From Mangrovimonas xylaniphaga (GTDB lineage Bacteria; Bacteroidota; Bacteroidia; Flavobacteriales; Flavobacteriaceae), in the NCBI RefSeq assembly GCF_001280435.1, contig NZ_LBIP01000021.1:1-64000 (forward strand): a stretch of DNA of 64,000 nucleotides. The letters are read 5' to 3'. The notes below the pieces were generated by a model. The model was not told the origin of the DNA. It did not search any database and saw nothing but the letters and a program-made list of their open reading frames with translations. This document shows, one piece after another, positions 41,643-50,016 of the stretch; position 1 is the stretch's first letter, and each line of letters begins with the position of its first letter. The position numbers were made by a program, and so were the translations under genes.

Positions 41643-43055
41643 ATGTTGTATTATGTACTCTATTCAATAGTAGGTTTAGGAGCTTCATTTTGCATTTTTT
41701 CATTGCTATTGAAGTATCATAAAAGCTTTGTGTTTAACCGCTTTTTCCTTTTGAGCTCCTTGTCACTTTGCTTGTTGGCGCCTTTACTTGAAATTGAGAT
41801 GTTTGATAGTGTGCCTAATTTAGCTGAGGTTACTTTGGAACCTTCAAATTATAGTTTGCAGACCAACGAAATTCTTTCTGTTCAGACAGTTGAACACATT
41901 ACGCTAAAACCAAATACGGCTATTAAAGGACTCTTGGTTGTATATATACTCATTACGGGATGTTTTGTTTTTAGGTTTCTAAAAAATTTAAGGCATATTC
42001 TGAAGCTTACAAAACAGCATTCTGGCCTTATAGAGGATTTAAAGTTGGTGCCCACTGCAGGGCAGGATGAAGCTTTTAGTTTTTTTAATTATTTGTTTGT
42101 TGATGCTAAAAGTTTAGAAGATGACATTTACAAGAGTAGTGTTGTAAAGCATGAAATGGCCCATTGGAAGCAGCTACACACTTTGGATGTACTCTTTACC
42201 GAAATAGTGCTCTGCTTTTTTTGGTTCAACCCATTTGTATGGTTGTACAAAAAGGCTATTATCCAAAACCACGAATACTTGGCAGATAGGAGTGTAGTTG
42301 AATCGGGGATTGATACTCTTAACTATTCTCAGGCAATTATTCATTTTAACAGCGCATTGAAAGGGCATCCCTTCGCGAGCGGCTTTAATTTTAATCAAAC
42401 CAAAAATAGACTTCATATGTTACATCAATCAAAATCATCAATCGCAAATCGAACAGTTAAAATTGCCTTAGCCATAGTGCTATCCACAGGATTATTTGTG
42501 TTCAGTTCATTTACAGAAAGAAAGGACCAATTAGTAGTTGTTGTAGACGCAGGTCATGGCGGACATGATCCTGGGACTTTAATGGAAAAGGACGTAGTGC
42601 TCAAAATTTCACAATTGCTGGCTTCTAAAAGCAGTAGTAAAGTGAAAATTATTGAAACTAGGAATTCAGATGAATTTTTAACGCTAGGGGAAAGAGCCCA
42701 ATTTATCAATGAACAACAACCAGATTTGGTTATAAGTTTACATTGTAATTCTGCTAGTGATCCTTCCAAGAATGGGGTCGGAGTCATTTTTGACCGAAAT
42801 AGTAAATATGCAGAGGCGTCTCATAAATATGGGAAGACCTTATTGGAACATCAGTTGGGAGCGTTGTTCGATAAAGGTGATATACAGACAGGGAGTATTC
42901 TTATTCTAAAAAATATCAATCATCCAGGTGTACTTTTTGAGCTGGGCTTTTTAAGCAATGAAGGAGATAAGGCTATGTTGTTGGATTCAGATAATCAAGA
43001 ACACATTGCAGCATCCTTATATGAAGGGTTGCTTGAAATTAGGGACGAAAAATAG
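41643..43055 (+). CDS. BlaR1-type M56 peptidase fused to N-acetylmuramoyl-L-alanine amidase
   Basis: The 470-aa protein joins a membrane M56 metallopeptidase to a peptidoglycan amidase. Helices at about 5-25, 30-50, 97-113 and 180-205 surround the zinc motif HEMAH (His170, Glu171, His174) with the third ligand Glu211 in EYLADR. A last membrane segment (273-290) leads outside to an Amidase_3 domain (297-470) with His305 in VDAGHGGHDPG, Glu315, His367 in SLHCNS and the catalytic Glu433 in LFELGFLSN. All active residues seem intact. In BlaR1 the outer domain is a beta-lactam sensor; here a wall-cutting enzyme sits at that place. It is preceded by blaI and followed by a strong terminator. Confidence 0.9.
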   Translation: MLYYVLYSIVGLGASFCIFSLLLKYHKSFVFNRFFLLSSLSLCLLAPLLEIEMFDSVPNLAEVTLEPSNYSLQTNEILSVQTVEHITLKPNTAIKGLLVVYILITGCFVFRFLKNLRHILKLTKQHSGLIEDLKLVPTAGQDEAFSFFNYLFVDAKSLEDDIYKSSVVKHEMAHWKQLHTLDVLFTEIVLCFFWFNPFVWLYKKAIIQNHEYLADRSVVESGIDTLNYSQAIIHFNSALKGHPFASGFNFNQTKNRLHMLHQSKSSIANRTVKIALAIVLSTGLFVFSSFTERKDQLVVVVDAGHGGHDPGTLMEKDVVLKISQLLASKSSSKVKIIETRNSDEFLTLGERAQFINEQQPDLVISLHCNSASDPSKNGVGVIFDRNSKYAEASHKYGKTLLEHQLGALFDKGDIQTGSILILKNINHPGVLFELGFLSNEGDKAMLLDSDNQEHIAASLYEGLLEIRDEK

Positions 43056-43076
43056 GTTCTGAACAACAGAGAATAA

Positions 43077-43108
43077 AAAAGCCAATTCAAATTAATGAAT
43101 TGGCTTTT
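43077..43108. terminator. bidirectional terminator between M56-amidase gene and fadE
   Basis: AAAAGCCAATTCA (43077-43089) pairs with TGAATTGGCTTTT (43096-43108), with T-rich flanks on both strands. It can end the blaI operon and the fad operon. Confidence 0.85.
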
Positions 43109-43150
43109 CTGCTTCTGTAAACTTAAAATTTTGAATTAGTCAGATTATAT

Positions 43151-44959
43151 TTAGAAGCAGTATTTATTTTCGGCAGTTACCTTTTCGGCGATGCTATTGC
43201 GTAACGTAACAATGTCTGGGTAGTTTGCGTATTTGGTGAAACGTTTCAGTCCCATTAACATCATGCGTTGCTCATCTCCTTGTGCAAAGGATATAATACC
43301 TTCACGGCCATTTTGCTCTATCGTTGTTACGGCGTGGTACAAATACAGTTTGGCCATGGCAATTTGTGAAGCTTGGGCTTCTTCGCCAAAGCGTTTGGCA
43401 TTTTTCTCAGCTCTTAAAATAGCCGATTCCGCCATATAGATTTCAATCAAAATATCAGATGCCGCCAACAGCAATTGTTGATGTGCTTCCAAATCTGGCC
43501 CAAATTTTTGAACCGCAGCTCCAGCAACCATCAAGAATACCTTTTTCAGTTTGGCAATCATGGCCTTTTCTTCTGAAAGCAATTCTGAATAATCTGGTGT
43601 GTCAAACGAAGGAATACCCATAAGTTCCTCTTGTACCTTCATAGCAGGTCCTAATAAGTCCACATGGCCTTTCATGGCTTTTTTAATCAGCATACCCACC
43701 GATAACATTCGGTTGATTTCGTTGGTTCCTTCATAAATGCGGGCAATACGGGCATCTCTCCAAGCAGCTTCCATTGGCGTGTCTTTAGAGAATCCCATAC
43801 CTCCAAAAATTTGGATCCCTTCATCGGCACAGTTTTGCACATCTTCCGATACGGAAACCTTTAAAATAGAACATTCTATGGCATATTCCTCGACACCTTT
43901 AAGCTCGGCTTCTTGGTGTGAATTTCCGGCTTCCATTCTTAAGGCAATACGATCCTCAATATTTTTAGCAGCTCTGTAACAGGCCGATTCGCCTACATAG
44001 GCATTTGTGGCCATTTCAGCTATTTTCAATTTAATAGCGCCAAAATTAGCAATAGGCGTTTTGAACTGTTTACGCTCGGTGGCATATTTTACTGCAGTGG
44101 TGGTAATGCGTCGCTGTGAATCCAAACAAGCGGCAGCCAATTTAATACGACCAATGTTTAAGGCATTCATGGCGATTTTAAAACCTTCCCCACGTCCAGC
44201 AAGCATATTTTCTACAGGCACTACCGTATCACTAAAAAACACTTGACGTGTAGAAGAAGCGTGGATGCCCAATTTGTGCTCTTCTTCCCCTAGGGAAATT
44301 CCATTATTAGGGTCGTTTTCAACAATAAATCCGGTAATGTATTTGTCGTCCTCTATACGTGCAAATACAATGAACATATTACAGAACCCCGCATTGGAGA
44401 TCCACATTTTTTGTCCGTTGATCTTATAACTTTTCCCGTCTTCTGAAAGTTGGGCCGTCGTTTTTCCTGAATTGGCATCACTACCGGCCCCAGGTTCCGT
44501 AAGGGCATAAGCTCCAAACCATTCCCCAGTGGCCAACCTTGGAACATATTTTTGTTTTTGTTCTTCGGTTCCATAAAGCGTGATAGGCATGGTACCTATC
44601 CCAGTATGAGCTCCAAAGGCCGTACTGAAGGAACCTGTTCCACTGGAAATATAATCGCAGGTTAGCATGGTAGAGACAAAGCCCATACCAAGTCCACCAT
44701 ATTCTTCGGGAACGGCAACCCCTAAAAAGCCAAGTTCTCCAGCTTTTTTCATAACCTCTTCGGTTAGGGCGTAATCCTTGGCCTCAAAACGAGGTTTGTT
44801 GGGAATGATTTCACGGTCGTTGAATTCCATAACCGCTTCCTTCATCATTAGTTGTTCCTCTGAAAAATCTTCAGGAGTAAACACGTCGTCACAGTTGGTT
44901 TCCTTAACCAAAAACTGACCACCTCTTAAAATATCTTTGTTTTGAGTTTGTGTGTCCAT
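43151..44959 (-). CDS. fadE: acyl-CoA dehydrogenase
   Basis: This 602-aa FAD enzyme carries out the first oxidation of beta-oxidation. Family signs are YGGLGMGFVSTMLTCDYIS, FGAYALTEPGAGSDANSG, KMWISNAGFCNMFIVFAR, ATERKQFKTPIANFGAIKLKIAEMA, the FAD-binding QIFGGMGFSKDTPMEAAWRDARIARIYEGTNEINRM with the catalytic Glu in YEGTNE, and a C-terminal extension (about 430-602) as in large acyl-CoA dehydrogenases of Bacteroidota. It ends the operon marR-fadN-fadA-fadE, with a four-helix-bundle gene in the gap before it. Confidence 0.94.
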   Translation of the reverse strand: MDTQTQNKDILRGGQFLVKETNCDDVFTPEDFSEEQLMMKEAVMEFNDREIIPNKPRFEAKDYALTEEVMKKAGELGFLGVAVPEEYGGLGMGFVSTMLTCDYISSGTGSFSTAFGAHTGIGTMPITLYGTEEQKQKYVPRLATGEWFGAYALTEPGAGSDANSGKTTAQLSEDGKSYKINGQKMWISNAGFCNMFIVFARIEDDKYITGFIVENDPNNGISLGEEEHKLGIHASSTRQVFFSDTVVPVENMLAGRGEGFKIAMNALNIGRIKLAAACLDSQRRITTTAVKYATERKQFKTPIANFGAIKLKIAEMATNAYVGESACYRAAKNIEDRIALRMEAGNSHQEAELKGVEEYAIECSILKVSVSEDVQNCADEGIQIFGGMGFSKDTPMEAAWRDARIARIYEGTNEINRMLSVGMLIKKAMKGHVDLLGPAMKVQEELMGIPSFDTPDYSELLSEEKAMIAKLKKVFLMVAGAAVQKFGPDLEAHQQLLLAASDILIEIYMAESAILRAEKNAKRFGEEAQASQIAMAKLYLYHAVTTIEQNGREGIISFAQGDEQRMMLMGLKRFTKYANYPDIVTLRNSIAEKVTAENKYCF

Positions 44960-44974
44960 AGTTTTATATGTTTT

Positions 44975-44994
44975 GAAAAGAGAAAAAAGAATAT
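44975..44994. repeat. left flank of four-helix element 1
   Basis: Contains AAAGAGAAAAAAGA just after the element 1 gene, complementary in inverted sense to sequence at 45393-45409 before the gene. It is purine-rich, so chance pairing is possible. Confidence 0.35.
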
Positions 44995-45005
44995 AGAATC
45001 AAGAA

Positions 45006-45374
45006 TTATTGATTGTTGAGTCCGTTTTGAAATCCCATGGTCATTTTTTGAAATTCTGCTATTTTTTCTTCTAGGTTTATTAAAGTTTGTTGATTTATAT
45101 AGTTTCTATGATGTGCTATTAAGAGTTGAGTGCCTAACTCAAAGGAGGAGCCCAATGAAATGTCTATGAAATTGTTGAAGGATTTATCTGTTCTGGCCGA
45201 ACCTTCTGCTATATTGCTAGACATCGATACAGAACAGCGACTCATTTGTGAGGATAAATCATAACGCTCATGATTTGGAAATGTTAAAAGTAAATCAGAA
45301 ATGTCTTGAGCGATTTCCAATCCTAATTGCCAAATTTTAAGGTTTTTATAGTTATGCCTTTTTCTTGATTCCAT
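45006..45374 (-). CDS. four-helix-bundle protein (23S intervening-sequence family), element 1
   Basis: This protein of about 122 aa matches the S23/four-helix-bundle family found in 23S rRNA intervening sequences: NLKIWQLGLEIAQDISDLLLTFPNHERYDLSSQMSRCSVSMSSNIAEGSAR. Family members are related to Avd of diversity-generating retroelements. The ATG at 45374 is preferred over GTG at 45380. It lies between fadA and fadE, in the same orientation, with AT-rich spacers on both sides that can pair weakly with each other. There is no link to fatty-acid metabolism; it looks inserted. Confidence 0.85.
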   Translation of the reverse strand: MESRKRHNYKNLKIWQLGLEIAQDISDLLLTFPNHERYDLSSQMSRCSVSMSSNIAEGSARTDKSFNNFIDISLGSSFELGTQLLIAHHRNYINQQTLINLEEKIAEFQKMTMGFQNGLNNQ

Positions 45375-45392
45375 TATCACATTTTTTGTCTT

Positions 45393-45409
45393 CTTTGGTC
45401 TTTTCTCTT
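45393..45409. repeat. right flank of four-helix element 1
   Basis: The reverse complement of this segment contains AAAGAGAAAAGA, matching the purine run at 44975-44994. In the fad transcript these two flanks could pair around the four-helix gene. Confidence 0.35.
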
Positions 45410-45424
45410 TAATCTTATTTCTAA

Positions 45425-46615
45425 TTAAGAAAGAAACTCAAAAATTCCACAGGCACCTTGCCCTGTTCCCACACACATGGTTACAGCACCGTATTTGCCT
45501 TTCATATCACGTTTGCGCATTTCGTCAAACAATTGCACGGAAAGTTTGGCTCCTGTACATCCCAGTGGGTGTCCTAGTGCAATGGCTCCACCATTGACAT
45601 TAACGATGTTTGGGTTCAATTCCAATTCGCGGATTACGGCTATGGATTGAGAAGCAAAGGCTTCGTTAAGCTCTATAAGGCTGAGGTCTTTTTGTTTCAG
45701 ACCGGCTTGTTTCAACGCTTTTGGAATGGCTTTTACTGGGCCAATTCCCATAATACGTGGTTCGACACCGGCAGCGGCGTAATTGACCAAACGGGCAATA
45801 GGCTCCAAGTTGAGTTCCTTTACCAAATCTTCACTCATTACCATTACAAAAGCAGCGCCATCGCTCATTTGTGAAGAGTTCCCTGCTGTTACGCTACCAT
45901 CGGCAGCAAATACAGGTCTTAACCTAGATAAAGCGTCTAGATTGGTGTCCTTTCTTGGTCCTTCATCTTTGGTAACAGTATAGGTTTTTGAGGCCTTTTT
46001 GCCATTTTCATCGATATAAACCTGTTCTACATTAATGGGGACAATTTGATCCTGAAAGCGGTCTTCTGCCTGCGCTTTTAAGGCTTTCATATGGGAGTTA
46101 AAGGCAAATTCATCCTGATCTGTTCTGGAGACTTTAAACTGCTTTGCAACGGCTTCAGCGGTTAACCCCATACCCCAATAATAATCTTCATGTCCAGCTT
46201 TGGCAGCAGCATAATCCGGTACCGGTTTGTAACCTCCCATAGGGATGTAGCTCATACTTTCGGCTCCACCGGCAATAATACAGTCGGCCATGCCAGCTTG
46301 TATTTTTGCCGTGGCAATACCAATGGTTTCTATACCAGAGGCACAATAGCGGTTGACAGTCACACCCGGTACGTCTTCAATTTTCAATCCCATGAGGGAA
46401 ATCAAGCGACCCATATTAAGACCTTGTTCGGCCTCAGGCATAGCGTTTCCAACAATTACATCGTCAATACGGGTTTTGTCAAATTCAGGGAGTTGGTCCA
46501 TCATGTACTGTATGGTTTCCGCAGCCAATTCATCGGGCCTTTTAAAACGGAAAACTCCTTTAGGGGCTTTCCCTACAGCGGTTCTATATCCTTTTACTAT
46601 ATATGCGGTTTTCAT
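45425..46615 (-). CDS. fadA: acetyl-CoA C-acyltransferase (thiolase)
   Basis: The 396-aa thiolase performs the last step of beta-oxidation, cleaving 3-ketoacyl-CoA. The active cysteine is in [13 protein letters not shown] (near residue 91), with the [13 protein letters not shown] segment, the His in [19 protein letters not shown] and the second Cys in [16 protein letters not shown]. Length is normal. It lies between the two four-helix elements in the marR-fadN-fadA-fadE operon. Confidence 0.95.
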   Translation of the reverse strand: MKTAYIVKGYRTAVGKAPKGVFRFKRPDELAAETIQYMMDQLPEFDKTRIDDVIVGNAMPEAEQGLNMGRLISLMGLKIEDVPGVTVNRYCASGIETIGIATAKIQAGMADCIIAGGAESMSYIPMGGYKPVPDYAAAKAGHEDYYWGMGLTAEAVAKQFKVSRTDQDEFAFNSHMKALKAQAEDRFQDQIVPINVEQVYIDENGKKASKTYTVTKDEGPRKDTNLDALSRLRPVFAADGSVTAGNSSQMSDGAAFVMVMSEDLVKELNLEPIARLVNYAAAGVEPRIMGIGPVKAIPKALKQAGLKQKDLSLIELNEAFASQSIAVIRELELNPNIVNVNGGAIALGHPLGCTGAKLSVQLFDEMRKRDMKGKYGAVTMCVGTGQGACGIFEFLS

Positions 46616-46621
46616 GTTTTT

Positions 46622-46650
46622 AGTATTGAGTATTGAGATTTTAATATTAA
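46622..46650. repeat. inverted flank (left) of four-helix element 2
   Basis: Contains TATTGAGATTTTAATATTAAG, which matches the reverse complement of 47011-47031 at 18 of 21 positions. The motif TATTGAG is also doubled (AGTATTGAGTATTGAG). Confidence 0.65.
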
Positions 46651-46653
46651 GAT

Positions 46654-47001
46654 TCAGAGCTTTTGCTGAAATGAATAATTCATTTTTTGAATTTCAATAC
46701 ATAACTCAATAAGGGGTTGTACGTTATTCTTGTTGAGTAAATTTAATTCTGATATTAAAAGTAATTGTGTCTGCAATTCATATGTTGAACCGTTCGCAAT
46801 ACTTAAGAAGTGTTTAAATTCATTATTGGAATTTCTTCCTGCACCTTCAGCAATATTTGAAGGAATAGAAATAGCACTTCGCTTTATTTGAGATGTCAAT
46901 CCAAATTTTTCGTCAGTAGGCATATCCAAGCAAAGCATGTAAGAGGCCTTGGACAATTCCATTGCTTTCTGCCAAATTTTTAATTCTTGAATGTTATGCA
47001 T
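46654..47001 (-). CDS. four-helix-bundle protein (23S intervening-sequence family), element 2
   Basis: The 115-aa protein (ELKIWQKAMELSKASYMLC, then TSQIKRSAISIPSNIAEGAGR and FLSIANGSTYELQTQLLL) is a second member of the family, only distantly similar to element 1. It lies between fadN and fadA, in the same orientation. Its two intergenic flanks of about 38 bases each are complementary over about 21 bases (see the two repeat entries), so the mRNA could fold with the gene in the loop, as in intervening sequences of 23S rRNA. Confidence 0.88.
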   Translation of the reverse strand: MHNIQELKIWQKAMELSKASYMLCLDMPTDEKFGLTSQIKRSAISIPSNIAEGAGRNSNNEFKHFLSIANGSTYELQTQLLLISELNLLNKNNVQPLIELCIEIQKMNYSFQQKL

Positions 47002-47009
47002 GTCTAACT

Positions 47010-47032
47010 ACTTAATTCTAATATCTCAATAC
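47010..47032. repeat. inverted flank (right) of four-helix element 2
   Basis: The reverse complement reads TATTGAGATATTAGAATTAAG, matching the left flank at 18 of 21 positions. It lies between the fadN stop and the element 2 start on the transcript. Confidence 0.65.
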
Positions 47033-47039
47033 TGAGCAA

Positions 47040-49448
47040 TTAATTGCGCAATGGTTTTCCTGTTTTCAGCATATGCTGAATGCGTTCTAACGTTTTACGT
47101 TCGGTACAAAGACTTAAGAAGGCTTCACGTTCTAGATCCAATAAATATTGTTCGCTAACCAATGACGCTTCTGATAAATCGCCTCCTGCCATCACATAGG
47201 CTAGTTTGGTGGCAATCTTTTTGTCGTGTTCCGAAATGTAATGACCAGCCTGCATGGAGTCAATTCCTACCAAGAACATACCCAAAGCTTGTTTTCCTAG
47301 CACCTTCACATCATTGCGTTTGATAGGTTGCGTGTAACCTTGATCTGCCATAAGTCGGGCGTAGGCTTTAGCAGTAGCAATTTGTCGGTCTTTATTTACC
47401 ACGACTACATCTTTACCTTTTTGTAGCACGCCAAAATCAAAGGCTTCATAGGCAGAAGTAGATACTTTTGCCATACCAATAGCCATGAAATATTCTTGTA
47501 GCACATTCAATTCCACATCATTTTTTCTGAAGGTATCCGAAGCTCTCAAAGTCATTTCCTTGGAACCACCACCACCAGGGATGACACCTACACCAAATTC
47601 TACAAGTCCCATATAAGTTTCAGCAGCAGCTACCACTTTATCGGCATGAAGTGACAGCTCACAGCCTCCACCTAAAGTCATGCCGTGAGGGGCTGAAATG
47701 GTTGGAATGGAAGAATAGCGCATGCGCATCATGGTATCCTGAAAATACTTGATGGCCATGTTTAATTCGTCGTATTCCTGTTCTACCGCCATCATAAAAA
47801 TCATACCAATGTTGGCGCCTACAGAGAAATTGGCTCCTTGGTTACCAATTACCAAACCATCAAAATCCTTTTCTGCTAGATCAATAGCCTTGTTGATTCC
47901 TGCCAACACATCACCACCAATGGTGTTCATTTTACTTTGGAATTCACAGTTCAAAATACCGTCACCCAAATCTTCAATCACCACGCCCGAGTTTTTAAAG
48001 ACTTCATTGGATTTCCGGATGTTATCCAAAATGATAAAGGCATCCTGACCAGGAACCTTGAGTTGTGATTTGGTTGGAATATCGTAACAATAGGTGGCAC
48101 CATCTTTCACTGTGTAGAAGGAAGTGCTTCCTGAGGAAAGCATGTCGCTAACCCAAGGTGCTGGTTCCAAACCTTCTTGTTGCATCAATTCAATTCCCTT
48201 GGCAAGGCCTATGGCATCCCAAATTTGAAACGGACCATGTTCCCAGCCAAAGCCGGCTTTCATGGCGTCATCTATTTTATAGAGTTCATTGGTGATTTCG
48301 GGGATTCTATGGGATACGTAGGCAAACATGGCCGCAAAGTTCTTTCTGTAGAATTCACCTGCCTTATCTTTACCAGATACCAGAATAGGGAAGCGGTCTA
48401 TAACTTTATCAACCGTTTTGGTAAGTTCTAAAGTGGCAAATTTTGCCGATTTTTTAGAACGGTATTCCAAAGTGTCCAAATCCAAGGAAAGGATTTCACT
48501 CGAGCCATCATCGGCTTTTACTTTTTTGTAGAACCCTTGGCCTGTTTTGCTGCCCAACCATTTGTTTTCCATCATGGTACTGATAAAGCCCGGAAGTTTG
48601 AATAGCTCATGGGCTTCGTCATTTGGACAATTCTCGTAAAGACCATTGGCTACGTGTACTAAGGTATCCAGGCCAACCACATCTACCGTACGGAAAGTGG
48701 CCGATTTAGGTCTTCCTATCACAGGTCCGGTAAGTTTATCAACTTCTTCAATCGTCAAACCAAGTTCCTTAACTTGGTGGAACAAACTCATGATGCCAAA
48801 AATCCCGATTCGGTTACCTATAAAGGCAGGTGTATCTTTAGCAATCACCGAAGTTTTTCCTAGGTATTGTTCTCCATAACCATTTAGGAATTCCAAGACT
48901 TCAGGCGAAGTTTTTGGTCCAGGAATGATTTCGAACAATTTTAGGTAGCGTGCAGGATTGAAGAAATGCGTTCCGCAAAAGTTTTTTTGGAAGTCTTCAC
49001 TTCGGCCTTCACTCATAAAATGAATAGGAATCCCAGAGGTATTGGACGTGATTAAGGTTCCAGGAGTTCTGTGTTTTTCAAGGTTTTCAAAAACCGATTT
49101 TTTAATGTCCAAACGTTCTACAACCACTTCAATAATCCAATCGACATTGGCCACTTTAGCAATGTCGTCTTCAAGATTTCCCGTTTGGATGCGGTTTGCA
49201 AAACTTTGGTGATATATAGGGGATGGCTTCGATTTTAGGGCAGCCCTTAAGGCATCGTTTACCAAACGGTTGCGAACGACAGCATCGTTTAGCGTCAAAC
49301 CTTTGGCTTTTTCGGTGTCGTTAAGTTCTCTGGGCACGATGTCCAAAAGCAGGACTTCAACGCCAATATTGGCGAAGTGGCAAGCAATGCCGCTTCCCAT
49401 AATTCCAGAGCCGATAACGGCCACTTTTTTTATGATACGTTTGCTCAT
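47040..49448 (-). CDS. fadN: 3-hydroxyacyl-CoA dehydrogenase/enoyl-CoA hydratase
   Basis: This 802-aa bifunctional enzyme performs the hydration and second oxidation of beta-oxidation. The dehydrogenase part comes first (KKVAVIGSGIMGSGIACHFANIG, GTHFFNPARYLKLFEIIPG, KDTPAFIGNRIG). The enoyl-CoA hydratase part is C-terminal (about 490-700; GANFSVGANIGM, GMTLGGGCELSLHADKV, and GLVEFGVGVIPGGGGSKEM with the catalytic Glu). This order is that of Bacillus FadN, opposite to E. coli FadB. The gene order fadN-fadA-fadE also matches that type. It begins 6 bases after marR. Confidence 0.94.
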   Translation of the reverse strand: MSKRIIKKVAVIGSGIMGSGIACHFANIGVEVLLLDIVPRELNDTEKAKGLTLNDAVVRNRLVNDALRAALKSKPSPIYHQSFANRIQTGNLEDDIAKVANVDWIIEVVVERLDIKKSVFENLEKHRTPGTLITSNTSGIPIHFMSEGRSEDFQKNFCGTHFFNPARYLKLFEIIPGPKTSPEVLEFLNGYGEQYLGKTSVIAKDTPAFIGNRIGIFGIMSLFHQVKELGLTIEEVDKLTGPVIGRPKSATFRTVDVVGLDTLVHVANGLYENCPNDEAHELFKLPGFISTMMENKWLGSKTGQGFYKKVKADDGSSEILSLDLDTLEYRSKKSAKFATLELTKTVDKVIDRFPILVSGKDKAGEFYRKNFAAMFAYVSHRIPEITNELYKIDDAMKAGFGWEHGPFQIWDAIGLAKGIELMQQEGLEPAPWVSDMLSSGSTSFYTVKDGATYCYDIPTKSQLKVPGQDAFIILDNIRKSNEVFKNSGVVIEDLGDGILNCEFQSKMNTIGGDVLAGINKAIDLAEKDFDGLVIGNQGANFSVGANIGMIFMMAVEQEYDELNMAIKYFQDTMMRMRYSSIPTISAPHGMTLGGGCELSLHADKVVAAAETYMGLVEFGVGVIPGGGGSKEMTLRASDTFRKNDVELNVLQEYFMAIGMAKVSTSAYEAFDFGVLQKGKDVVVVNKDRQIATAKAYARLMADQGYTQPIKRNDVKVLGKQALGMFLVGIDSMQAGHYISEHDKKIATKLAYVMAGGDLSEASLVSEQYLLDLEREAFLSLCTERKTLERIQHMLKTGKPLRN

Positions 49449-49454
49449 TTTAAA

Positions 49455-49904
49455 TTATGATCTTTCGTTTTGGTTAAATATTTTTTTATTGGAAATTAAG
49501 TCGTTGATCGTTTCGGCCACCTCATAGAAATGGGCCATTTTTTCTGGAGAGACATGTTTTTTTACGGCGTCGTTAAATGTGAGTACGCGATCTTTGGACA
49601 GTTCTCTTTTTTCTTTCCCGAAGGGGGTAAGGTGAATCAACACCCCACGACCATCGTCGGGGTTAGGTTTTCGTTCTATGAGTCCACGAGTTTCCATGGT
49701 TTTTAAAATGCGTGACAAACTAGTGGCCTCCATACCCATTTTTGGGCCCAATGAGGTAGATGGTGTTCCTTTTTCTGGGTCTATACTTAATAGGGTAAAA
49801 CCAGTGGCCATAGTTGTCTCAAATTTTGCAGCTTCATCATTATACATTTTGTTTACTGCCAACCAAGTGGTTCTCAGGACATAGTCTATGGTTTTGTCTT
49901 TCAT
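49455..49904 (-). CDS. MarR-family regulator of the fad operon
   Basis: The 149-aa protein has the MarR winged-helix layout (MGMEATSLSRILKTMETRGLIERKPNPDDGRGVLIHLTPFGKE). It is the first gene of the beta-oxidation operon and lies 6 bases before fadN. A 24-base perfect palindrome (49938-49961) and a TATATTTG -7 box lie upstream, so it probably represses its own operon and responds to an acyl-CoA or fatty acid. The ligand is inferred from context. Confidence 0.88.
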   Translation of the reverse strand: MKDKTIDYVLRTTWLAVNKMYNDEAAKFETTMATGFTLLSIDPEKGTPSTSLGPKMGMEATSLSRILKTMETRGLIERKPNPDDGRGVLIHLTPFGKEKRELSKDRVLTFNDAVKKHVSPEKMAHFYEVAETINDLISNKKIFNQNERS

Positions 49905-49923
49905 GAATAGTGTTTCGTTCTCT

Positions 49924-49931
49924 CAAATATA
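49924..49931 (-). promoter_or_regulatory. -7 box of the marR-fad operon
   Basis: On the minus strand this is TATATTTG, an exact TAnnTTTG match, 20 bases before the marR start codon. No clear TTG is seen at -33. Confidence 0.55.
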
Positions 49932-49937
49932 ATAATT

Positions 49938-49961
49938 ATTTATTATGCATGCATAATAAAT
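49938..49961. promoter_or_regulatory. palindromic operator of the marR-fad operon
   Basis: A perfect 24-base palindrome, with half-site ATTTATTATGCA meeting its complement at TGCA/TGCA, lies just upstream of the -7 box. Length and position fit a MarR dimer site overlapping the -33 region. Confidence 0.7.
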
Positions 49962-49981
49962 GAAAAAATTAACATAAAAAA

Positions 49982-50000
49982 ACACCTTGTGGTAAGGTGT
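49982..50000 (-). terminator. terminator after the acyl-CoA ligase gene
   Basis: ACACCTT (49982-49988) pairs with AAGGTGT (49994-50000). On the minus strand a run of seven T residues follows. It lies 16 bases past the stop and separates the ligase gene from the marR operon. Confidence 0.85.
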
Positions 50001-50016
50001 CTTTAATTGTAAGAAA

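Noticed and set aside
43151-49904. The two four-helix genes as subunits of the beta-oxidation enzymes
   Set aside because: Their sequence places them in the 23S intervening-sequence family, unrelated to any fatty-acid enzyme, and bacterial fadNAE operons elsewhere work without them.
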